DNA of 64,000 nt from Metallyticus violacea. Lineage: Eukaryota; Arthropoda; Insecta; Mantodea; Metallyticidae. The notes under the pieces were generated by a model. The model saw nothing but the letters and a program-made list of their open reading frames with translations. It searched no databases and was not told the DNA's origin. Below, one piece after another: positions 26,901 through 38,900 of this stretch (position 1 is its first letter; every line of letters starts with the position of its first letter). The stretch spans positions 82,928,501 to 82,992,500 of the forward strand of contig CM060835.1 of NCBI GenBank assembly GCA_030762175.1, read 5' to 3'. Made by a program: the position numbers and the translations under genes.

Positions 26901-29900
26901 AATAGATGCAAAACTGTTTAAAAATGTTCTATTTATTACTTCAATATCTTTCCATGCATCCTTCCCTCCCAACCTTCCAATCTATATAGAACATTTTGGT
27001 ATGTACTGTGGTTATGTAAATTATTTCAAGCCAATTAACACTTTTATCTGGAATTTTCCTTAAACATGCCCTTATAGCACTCATAGTTGCTTTTCCGTAT
27101 GCTATTCCATTTTTTCTGTTCATTCCAACCTCCATTAGAATTTAACCTTGTCCTAGATAATTAAATTTTCTTACAATTTTCTTCTATTTCTCTCCCATTT
27201 ATCTGCTATTTCTCATCCTTCCTCAATTTATAACCTCTTAAAAACCATGATGTTTAATTTATTTTCAATCCCATTAATTTCAGAAACTATTCCTACTTTG
27301 ATTGCCCTTCTCAATACTCCATTAGATAAGTTTTGAATAATTGAGTCGAATTTGTAACACTTATATCACTAATAGTTTTAAAAGAGGAAAACTATTAGTG
27401 ATGTAAGTGTTACAAATTCGACTCAATTATTCAAAACTTATATACATCACTGTTACAAACGTTCACCATATTTAACTACTCCACTAGATATCGATCCAAT
27501 AACTGAATCATTTCTTTATTATTAATTACTGGATAATGTATCTTTTCTCTTTGAATCTCATCCAGAATGTTATCAATATAAAGATTGAATAATACTGAAC
27601 TTAATTTACAATCTTGCCTTACTCCAGTTTTACTCTGCATTTAATCTGTTACTTTATTACCTGAGAATTTAACACTATAGGTTCTCTTTGTATATCTTTT
27701 GTAATAGTTCTCCTAGTGAACATATTACTAACCCCTTTTTTAAGTTTTAGCTACAATGCTTTTCTATTTATGGCATCAAACGCCTTCTCAAAGTGCATAA
27801 ATATCATGTAAACCCCACCCCTTTTATTACTAAAATATTTATCCATAGTTGTCTTTATTACAAAAATATTAATTGGTGTTCTTATCCCTGCCTTGAAACT
27901 TTGATAATTTCTTCTCCATTTCTACATATTTTTGTAATCTATTTGCTAGGATTCCAATAAATTCAAATAAGATGGAAAAAAGACTTATCCCTCTATAATT
28001 GGCTGGATTATTTATATCACCCTTCTCTTTATATATAGGTACTATCACATTCATTCTCCATATTCTGGGTGTCTGGCATACTTCCATTATTTTATTAAAC
28101 AACTTGATCATTTTAGTTTTAAATAGTGGGAATTTTCACAGTGAAAATTAGTATAATTTTATAATTAAATATAGCATTTAATTTTGTGTCCGAACCAATA
28201 CAGTGAAGCAACTATTATGTTCTTAATTATCTAGTGAGTCGACTTGATAATCTTATGCTCCACTTACTGTTGATTTATGCAAAACTAGTTTCGCAGGCTT
28301 TTGCCTGCATCCTCAATTGCGAGTTGAATGTCGGCTTCATTGTTGGTTGGCTGGAGGACTTGGTGTAGCTCTCAGGGACATTTTATAAACTTCTGAATTA
28401 ATTTGTTTTCTGTTGGGATCTCAAAGTTCATAACCTTATCCTCATATTTTTTATATACTTTTTTTCCCCCCCATTCCTAGCTCACTGGGTCGATCTACGA
28501 ATTTCAATGATTTCACTCCCATTTCTATATCATGTTTATCTCTCCAAAAGTGGTGTGCAACATCAGATAGAGAAATTAGCATTTGCACATCACTTTTGGA
28601 GAGATAAACTTGATATAGGAATGGGAGTGAAATTAGAAATTCGTAGATCGAACCGTTGAGCTGGGAATATGGGAAAAAATTTATATAAAAAATATGATAA
28701 GGTTATGAACTTTGAGATCCCAACAGAAGACAGATTAATCCAGAAGTTCATAAAATGTCCACTAGAGCTACACCAAGTCTTCCAGCCAACAAACAATGAA
28801 GTAGACAGTCGACTCGCAACTGAGGATGCAGGCAAAAGCCTGCGAAACTAGTTTTGCATAATGCAACAGTAAGTGGAGCATAAGATTATTAAATCGACCC
28901 ACTAGATAATTAAGAACATAATTTTATTATCGGCAAATCACTCAAATTTCACTAATTTTGCTCCACTTACTTGGACGTGTTTTGAAGGCAACAATCTTTG
29001 AAACATGTCTAAGTGGAAAAAAATTACTGAAATTTGAGTGATATCCCTATAAAATACTGCAAAATTTAATCACTGTTTTTTTCTCCTAGTGTCTAGTTCT
29101 AAAATTTCCCTTCCTGGAATACCTTCAACATCACTTGTTTTCTTCACCTTTGAAATTCTGCATCTGTAATTTCCATATCAAATCATCAAACTTCCTGATT
29201 TCTCAGGAAACCCTTATCCTGCTCTAATAGTGTTGTGAAATGACCTTTCAGGAGTAATATTTTTACCTCTTATCTCATTACTGTACAGACTTTTAACTAG
29301 TGGCCATATTTTTCTTGTATCATGGATTTTTGCTGCCTCATTCAACATTTGACTTTTTCCCCCCTCATTCCCTCTTTTTATCCTCAGTGAGGCACCTATA
29401 TCCCCACCTAAGGGCTAAGAACTTTCCCTTTCTTCCTTTTCTCCTGATTATCTCCAGTTTCTAATTCTTGAATTACTCTTTTCTTTGCCATTCGACAATC
29501 TTTTGTCAAATTAGTACAGGTCAAACAATAGTCTATATAATGTGAGAAATTTGTATAAATTAGTTACTTTATACTGGTACTTTAATTAGATATAATTCTA
29601 ATGTGGATATTAATTTATATTTGTGGTCACTTCATGGATGTGCTAATATATGAGATGCATATTACACAGTTTTACAAAACTTCAGAGCAAAAATAGCTCT
29701 TGTGCTAAAAGATTAATAATGGCTGTTCTTATGAAATGTTTGCTAAACAAAAATGTTATAACATTTGGTCAAAAAAAAATTGTTCCCTCTTTATGGCAAT
29801 TTTGCCATTACCCATAGCAAAATATAAATTAGAGGTGGCTAAAAGTTCAAAATTTTACCAATTATGGTATTTTGAAATAATGAGTTGCATATTCACCAGG

Positions 29901-32900
29901 CTAGGTGGATGAAACTTTGGAGAGTTTCTGATTTGACTTTGTAAAATTTAATCGTGGTATAATATTTTGACCAATTAAGGAATATAAGAGGTACTGTTCC
30001 TGGTTTCAATTTCCAGCTCATTCTGAGCATTTCTAAAGTTTAACCTTCCATTATGACAGAATCTATTTTTATGATTAAAGCTTTGCTGAAGGGTAAATCA
30101 TAAACTCTGTTTTTATCTGAAAATTGATGATCTTTCCATGGAACCACCTTTTCAACTTTAGTTTTGTCTTTAGGTGTTTTGAAAAAATATCTAATATTGC
30201 CATTTCCATTATAGCCTGAATTACAACTTGGGACAAAACATGCTGATTCAGCAATAACAGATGCAATATACTATCTTAGTATAATGAATTAGTCTGTCCT
30301 CTTCCTCCAGTTACAGTATTTGGGAATTTAATCCAATTGAAATTCTACATTGGCTTTCAAATGGAATGATGCATGACCTTGAACAGCACATCCATGTTCT
30401 CCATTTGAATTTTGTAATGTTGCTTATTAATTCTCATTTAGATCCCATGTTTTTCCACAAAGTTCATCCCTCTCTTGCAAATACCCTTTACAAAATAAGT
30501 ATTCTAAATCAACAATAATTAATCTATGAGGAACATAGAATGCAATATTTGCCACATGACTGTGAAAATGCTTTATACTTTACATAAATAGTTTTCATTA
30601 TACAGATAAGTCAATATTCGCATACATTTAGTCATAGCCAGATAAACTATTAGTATCATCAAAATTAGTTCAATTTGGAATCGAACACAGAGAAACACGC
30701 ACTAATAATCTCTGTGAGTCGGAATATTAAAACACTCTTTGGTTTCACTTAAATGAGATTTTACTCAGGACATATGTTTCGTGGAAATGTTTTCCACATC
30801 ATCAGCTGTTCACAAATAATGGATCACTTGTAGAAGTTGGGTAGGTAGGAATCTGGCTGGACTCTTGTGGTCTTGTGATGAACTTATATAAAGTGTTGTT
30901 TGTTTCTGGGATATCAAAATTCGTAAGGTTACGCTCATGTTTTTTTATATAAATACTTTCCCATATATTTAGTTCTTTTGGTTATTGAACAGTTTTTAAT
31001 ACTTTATACCTTTTTCTATTTCATGGTTTTCATTCCAGAAATGTGCTGCCACAGCTGATTTATCTATTTATTTGTAATGGATGTTTCTCCAATGTTCTTT
31101 CATTCTAACGCCTATATTTCTCTTCGTCTTTCCTACACATATCTTTTCATAATCCTTACACTTAATTTGGTAAATACCAGATTCTTCCTCTTCGGGCCTG
31201 GAATCAATTTTGTTTAATTTCAATAAATCTTTTACACTGTATCTATTTTGAGGTACTAAGAAAATATTGTACTGCTTAAAATTATTTTGAAATTTCTTAC
31301 TAGCTGACGGATGGTAAGTAAACTTTTTAAAAATTTTGTCCATTATAGAATCGCTCAAAGTTATTTGTTTAATTCTTCTTTGGTTTTGGAATCTTTTGAT
31401 TTTTTGGTTAATCATCTGTTTGTTGAAACCATTAGATTTAGCTGCTTCTATTATGTGTAGATATTCATTCTTGTATTCTTCTTCTTTGTTCAGAATATAA
31501 GAATGAATATCTACACATAATAGAAGCAGCTAAATCTAATGGGTTCAACAAACAGATGATTAACCAAAAAATCAAAAGATTCCAAAAACAAAGACGAATT
31601 AAACAAATAACAACTTTGAGTGATTCAACAAAGGACAACATTTTTAAAAAGTTTACTTACCATCGGTCAGCTAATAAGAAATTTCAAAAAAATTTTAAGC
31701 AAGAGGATTGCAAACTTAAATTATTTTGACAAGGACGTTGTACGCAAGATGTATTAGAATTTTATGACATAGAGAATTTCCAACAGTACAAAAAGTAACT
31801 AACATTCAAGTACTAAAATATCATACACTGATTCTAATACAGAATTCTGAGAAGTTTAAGTTTAGATATAAAAAAACAAAAGTTTGGAGTCAATTTTTAA
31901 TAGAGAGAAGTGATATTTTTGCATCAAGGATAAGATTCTTAGGCAAAATGTATGAAATTCAAATATCTGGTGATACAAAATATACATTTTACTTAGGAAT
32001 AAAAAACCACACACAGTCTGGCAAGACTCCTACAAAATGGCTGGTCTGAAGTACTTATTGCGAAAGGCAGTCAGCTTATCATTTATTATGTAAGATATCC
32101 TAAGAGATGATTCCTACCTGAAAGTAAGTACATTTTTTCAGTCCAAAACCACCTCAAATTAGTATGAGGAAATGACAGCTGATGCATTTATAGGCTGTTT
32201 TTTGAACAGATTCCTAAATTATTTAGAAGGAGGAAGCATAATAATAAAGGATAATGCACCATAAAATTCAGTTGTTCAAAATAAAATCTGAGCTACTGCA
32301 ATGGGTACTTCAGTTTAAAAACCAGGAAAAAATGCATAAGCCAGATACACTTGCAAACAAAATGGACCAAGAGGTTATATACCTCCCTCCTTACCACTGC
32401 CAATATAATGCAAAATGAAACTTGACTTACTCACAAAGAAATTGTCAGACACAAAAAAATTGCCTTCACGTAACGTGCTGAAAAATTACAAGAGGAGGAT
32501 TTCATGAAAGAAATAGGTTAGCTTCTATTATTATAAATTTGTAAGATTCAGATATGAAAACAGTGGCAATGACAGATTCCTCCTGATGTAACTGATAGTG
32601 ATGATAGCAACACAGAAGAGCCACTAGCAGTTCATTTGGATTAAAATATAAGGTAATTACTGCTGTTTATGATGCTTTGAATTTGAAAGCCACTATAGAC
32701 CTACAAACTTCTTAGGTTACACAGTGTGTGAAAAACTACTACCATTTTAATATCTTAAATCCATCATTATTCCGTGAATACAATTGAATCAATGAATGCA
32801 TTTTGTTCTTCAAAAAATATAGTTTTCACCATACACACTATTCCCTGTAATTTAATGCATGTTCTGAAGAAAGTAGATATAAATCACAAAATTGTTTACT

Positions 32901-35900
32901 GCTAGTCATATTTCTTCAAAAAATATAGTTTTCACAGTATACACTATCCCCAATAATTTAATGCATGTCCTGAAGAAAGATATAAATCACAAAATTGTTT
33001 ACTACCAGTAATATTTCTAGTGCCCAGTATGATCATTGTGTAGTAGTTTTGAAAGTCCAGTCCATCACCAACAAAGGGAATTTGCAGAAGTCTGCACTCT
33101 TTCTCTTCTACTCTCTGCCTGTACAGTAATGTATGTGGTTAGATTAATAGTAAATATTGTCACTAATGTCTATGTTGAGGCCTGTTACTAATTTGTAGAT
33201 TTGGTACTGTCAGACTATCAATATGAATTTACTGACAGCAATAAAATTATTAATGTTGTTATAAATTCTACTGATAATATTTTATTGTTTTAATGCAGTT
33301 TCACTGCCAAAGCAAATATAATTAAAGACTTTACAACTACGCAAGTTTAAAGTAAATGGAGGTAAAGGAATGCGACTGTAGGAAATGTTTTATTTTCTTT
33401 TCTTTTCTTTATGTATATAGAATGCAAGTCAAGGAATTGCTCAGATTTACAAATGTGGAACTTATAAGTAGCACTATTTATAAAACATTTCAAATGCAGG
33501 CTTCAAGAATTGCAATAAAAAAACTTAACATGGGGGTTAATGCCACTACACAGGAATACAACAGTTAGAAAAGTTTGTTATGTATTTCTCTGCCCTTCAT
33601 TACAAAGACTATATAAAATTTAGTGCATGGTCAGCACAAATAGCCTTGGTGATATTATGCCAAATAAGTTTAGGAGCTCAATGAAATAACAAATTTTAGC
33701 ATATGATTCTTCTAAGAAAAATGCAAATTCAAAATTAAAGATAACACTTAAAATATATTAGCATTTCTAATTTGTTTTGACATGTTAATTTTACAGCTGC
33801 AGAAAACATTAAAATTTCTCATAAAAAAAAAGTACCTAATTTTGCTTTAATGTCAATTTTATCAGCAGCCTTTCTGCCAGGTTTTCGTCCACGTTTACCT
33901 CCCTCTTTTCTTTCACTACGTATCTCATCCTGTAAAAAAAAAAAAAAAGAGAAATTATGCAGACTCAAAGAAAGCATTAGATGAAGGAATATGGGAATGC
34001 TTTCATTGTTAATATCTATTAACAAGAAGAATTAATAACAAATAAGCATTCATATTCAATGCAATTAAATAGTTCATTCCATTTACCACACATATAAGCA
34101 AATTTATAACTTGGATTTCTGAAACTCTACATTTCTGCATTCTTCTGCATAAAAAGCTTTATTAACATGACTAGCTTGAATGAATGAATTTATTCCACAA
34201 TTAACTTTACAATTTGTTGCAACAATTTCACTCAATTTACAATATCAACTATACATTATATACAATATCAACTATACAATATCAACTTACTCTTTTTACT
34301 CTAGATCCTTGCTTCATATTCCAAAGTACAGTTTCTACCTTGTTAGCCACGTGGTTGTCTGACTGTAAGAAACCTCCTTCTTTTACTTTCTTCCTAGTTC
34401 ATTCCCAGTTCTCCTTCACTTTATCCAAAAACTCTATTTTCTGGATATTTTTACACTCTTGTTACTGAACACTTTATAATACTAAATTCTTCTATAAATT
34501 ATCCCATTTATTGTCCCAAACATTTTCCTGCCACCATTTGATTTTTCTTGCATTCCAATAAATAATGGGACACACTGACTACTTTCCCACACATACTAAT
34601 CTATCATAATCATATCTCCTTTCAGGAGTATTACTCCTGTACACATGCAAGCCCAACCTATCCTACCCATTTGATGACAAATTTCAATATAATTCTCTCG
34701 TCCCCAATTCTGTTTAATTCTTTTATATATGACCAAAGAACTTTTATTATCTAATCTAGCCCAAATCTCTTGCTTTTCAATATCTTCTATTCTCTGTTCC
34801 ACTGTCTTCCAAAACCCATTAACATTACTTTCACCTGCTCTCCATATATTCCCCAAATCTATTTCCTCTAGTGCCTCCCCATACCAATTCTTCCTTCCCA
34901 AGACTTTTTTTTTTATATTTCAGACATTCCTTTAATATATTTTAGCTATCTAATTTGAAAATATGATACCAATATTTCATTACTCTCTCTATAATTAATC
35001 CTTTCCTAACCATCCTTCCTAAATTAAGCAAACTAACCCCCCTCGGAGAACACTTGGATAATCCCAACACTTCCCTACAAAACATTCTGTGTACCTCGCC
35101 CATCTTGCTTGACTGCAAACATCCTTGCCTCTTACCACTGCCTCATATACTCTCTCCAACCATTTCATAGGTACATGACTAGTTTAAGCTAGGTTACATA
35201 TACAGTGCAAACTAACTTACAGTTTACCATGATTATAAATTATAATCATGGTTATTTGAGCAAAGAGTATTCATTGTTGAGACTTACATCTTACAAAGTT
35301 CTGACAAGTGTAAGTATAAGCTTCATAGACATTTTCTGGAATCACCACTATCATCAGTCAGATGTCCCCAATTTCTTTAAACTTTATGAGAACAGGTTTT
35401 ATCTTAAGCCAAAAAAAGCATTCTATAAAGAGAAACATGAAGACATGTGAGATGTTGACTAACAGTGATCCGTAGTGGACTATGGCCAACTATCTATGAT
35501 TTTATTTGTGCAGAAATCTAAAAAAAAAATCATACAGGAGCAATTTGGGGATTATTAAGACTCAGCAAAATTAAATCAGGAGAATGACTAGTGAAATAAC
35601 AGCAGCTAAGCTTTTTTAGAGATGTCTGGTGTGCTAGAATGAAGATGTACATACTTCCAGCATTAGCTACTTAGATGAGATAATGACAAATGATTTATTA
35701 ATTATTTTCTACAATTAATCACATGAATTTAGCAGTTCACTTCAGTAGGTGCTACAATGATCTTGCTTTGCCCATGAATTGCACAAATTCTTGCTAGTTA
35801 ACACTATATTATAAACACTTGAAAATTCTGTTTGTTTGAATAATAATCATACTGGCAGATATCCAAGTGCACTGTCTTTAAATTACAAGTACATGCATGT

Positions 35901-38900
35901 GCATTTAATAAAACCAATTTATAATAGACTAATGTGGAAGTATCTACTTATTAGTGTCAGGGCTGTGAGTGCGCAGATTTTGTATGATTGGTTAAAGGGA
36001 TAACTGAACATTATGGAATAAATTTTCTGCACAGTATGGCAATAGAGTATGACTAAAGATCTGAATGTTTTGTTTGTTAAGGAGTGGACCTGCAATTGTG
36101 TGTGCATTTACACCTAGCACTAGGCAAGGCTAAAATCAGGAGTAACATGGAAAACTCAAATATTAATGTAGAAACAATTTATTCAGGTATATTGAATGAA
36201 TGTTTCAAATAAATTCATGATCCTTAGTGTTCAATAAATAAATAACAAATTACGGACTGAAAGGCAACATTATTACTACTTATTTACAGTAGATATTTAA
36301 AATGTGTACTATTAGAATGTAGGTTAGTGTTTGAATATACTGGACTTTATTCCATAGGTTAGATTATCCATAATGTACTAGGATTTGAAAGAGAGGTTGT
36401 GGGAGCGATGGAGTCAAGTGAGAGTGTATGTTTGTACACAGCCATTCCATTATGATGAGTGTGACAGAGAACATTTTTGATAGTTTTAATGCATTTTATA
36501 TGTGAAACAAATTTTTTACAGTAAACATATTTGTGTGGAATACACATAGATACAGATAATGAAGAAAAAAAAACCACCTTTTACCTAGGGATTCAATTAA
36601 AAGGTTGTGATGGGCGTGACAATTATGTGTCATGCCTTTGCACCTCACCAGATATTATAATATTTTTTTTTTTTTGTGAATTGGAATAATTTTCAGTTTT
36701 GGCTTTTTTTTGTGGGTTTTTGTGATACTTAAATCTACTTCAAGATAATATTAATAAAAGTTATTCCACTTTCTCTTGAGATGAAAAAAATAATTTTCAT
36801 GTGTGACATAATGCAATATTGAAAATACTGACAAGCATATATCACAAGAAACAACATTAAGTTTTACTGAAGGATAAATTGCATATGCATTATAGTATTA
36901 TAGGACAATTTTACATAAAAATGAATAATTCTATAATTTCAAAAATTTATTAACTAACATTAGTGGTGACGTTTGACAATGTCATTACAGCTCTCACATG
37001 AAATATCCTCTTCTTCAGGCCAGATCCAATATCGTCCACTTGCTGCCATATACTTTACTGTGACTTCATCATGAATATTATCTGTTTGGAGTATCACTTT
37101 AATCATCTCTTTTCTAGATATTGCAGTTCTGGCAGCAAGAAGATGGTTTTTGTCTTGAAATTGAAAGTGGTGTTTTGACTGCAGATAATCAATAGATAAA
37201 AGCATTTTTCCATCGATGTACTGGTAATGGCTAGCTATCATTTATATCATTGCTACTTACATAAAGTAAACAGACTCCATTAATAGCTTAAGTAGAATAA
37301 GTAGAATTTTTCTGCACTGTTGATATTATTGCTATCCTTGCTTTCACAGCTGTCCATACTTTGCACTTTACCATGCTACCTATCCCATCCACAGTTCCCT
37401 TGCCATGAGAAGTGGCAAAAAACACTCCATTGTACAGGCAAACCAAAATCAGCTTGACAGAAGCAAATGTTTGATAGATTAAATCTAAATATTGTACTTA
37501 CAAAGCTGTTGACAATGGAGTAGTAATATATCCTAAACTTAGGTATTCATTTTTTACACTAAACTCCACTTACTTACATAAAAGTAAGACCCATTTCGGG
37601 AGAATCTCTCCCATCTTCAGTTGCTCGCTGTGAAGTGTAAAAAATGAATATCTAAGTTTAGGATAGATTAAATCTATTCTTGCATTGAGCAGCACAGCTA
37701 TCTGAAAACAATGCCAACCTGTTTAATTCTGGGAACTCATTTTCAGAGAGCCAATAACTTTCTTCAGAAATGCCCATACTGCAAATTTTTCATGATTTAG
37801 TTCATCACTCATAATAACATATGAACAAACAATGTTTTTTGGCAACCGTGCACAACTTGTAAATATTATAACTTGTTGGTGGTTTCAATAAGCACTCTGA
37901 ATCTTGTCTTGAGACACTGTTCTAAAATTGTTGGCAAAATCTACCTGAAGCACTCCATCTCCTTCAGCAAAAGTTACTTGAAGACAGCTATAATCAATGG
38001 TTTCAACAAAGACACAGTGATAAAAATTATCAATAAATCTAAAAGGCAAAAAGGGATGAGGGAAGTTTCCACATGAAAAGCACAAAAGAAGAATACAAAT
38101 TCAAAAGTTTCACCTACCATCCAATTTACCAACAAGTTCAAGAAAATTTTTAAAGAATATGGGATAATGTTAGCCCCAAAGAACAGATACAGCATCAAGA
38201 ATTTATTAGGTTGCACAGTAAAAGACTCCATATTAACAGAACAGAAATCAGGAATTTACGAAATAAAATGTGCAGATTGTGAGCAGAGCTACATACGCAA
38301 AACAAAGAGAAATTTGGAGGAAAGATCATTTTAGGAATATTCGGTTTAAGCAGGTGGATAAATTAGCAGTAGTAGCCCACTTCTGGACTAAAAACCATGA
38401 AATAAAACTGGAAATTAAACTGCTGAAACATCTGCACGACCCATTGGTGTTATCCACTTGGGAAAAAAATTTTATATTAAAAAATAGAGAAAACCTAATG
38501 AATTTTGAGTTTCCTCCTATGGATGTACTGAGCAATTTCCTACTTCAACCAAGAGGCCACCACAGAAACATCCGGATGTCCAGCCATCGTTTCAAGTAAT
38601 GGCAGTTCGGTGAGCAACTGAAGATGGAAGAGATTCTTCCAAAATGCATCCTACTTTTATTTAACTAAGTGGAGTTAATGTAAAAAAAATGAATACCTAA
38701 GTTTAGGATATATTACCACTCCATTGTCAACAGCTTCGTAACTACAATATTTAATATTTTCTTTGTTCTGTACAATATTTCCCCTGCACAGATTTAGCAA
38801 ATGAATGTACTTTGAAATATACTAGCTGGCTGTTAAGTTCTTAGACTATATCATGTGCAGAACCCTCATTCATGGCAATTTTCTGAAAACCATTTACTTC

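Larger units (their letters stand above)
25890..28145 (-). mobile_element. Major LINE, copy b, RT and 3' part
   Basis: Minus strand reads RIWRMNVIVPIYKEKGD, NPANYRGISLFSILFEFIGI (RT motif), then FMHFEKAFDA (motif A) near 27790, RQDCKLSSVLFNLYIDNIL near 27590, and AYGKATMSAIRACLRKIPDK near 27080. Interrupted by a SINE at 26258-26555 and a perfect palindrome at 27327-27440. Its upstream portion continues at 29090-29530 beyond the PLE insertion. Confidence 0.8.
28190..29055. mobile_element. Penelope-like palindrome(s) inserted in LINE copy b
   Basis: Left arm about 28195-28560 (minus) and right arm about 28570-28925 (plus) are near-identical inverted copies of a PLE 3' end. The right arm codes HHFWRDKLDIGMGVKLEI and NFEIPTEDRLIQKFIKCPL, the region after GIY-YIG. 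A separate short fold-back (28930-29042, family C) follows: CACTCAAATTTCA and its complement enclosing GAAGGCAACAATCTT. Confidence 0.85.
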
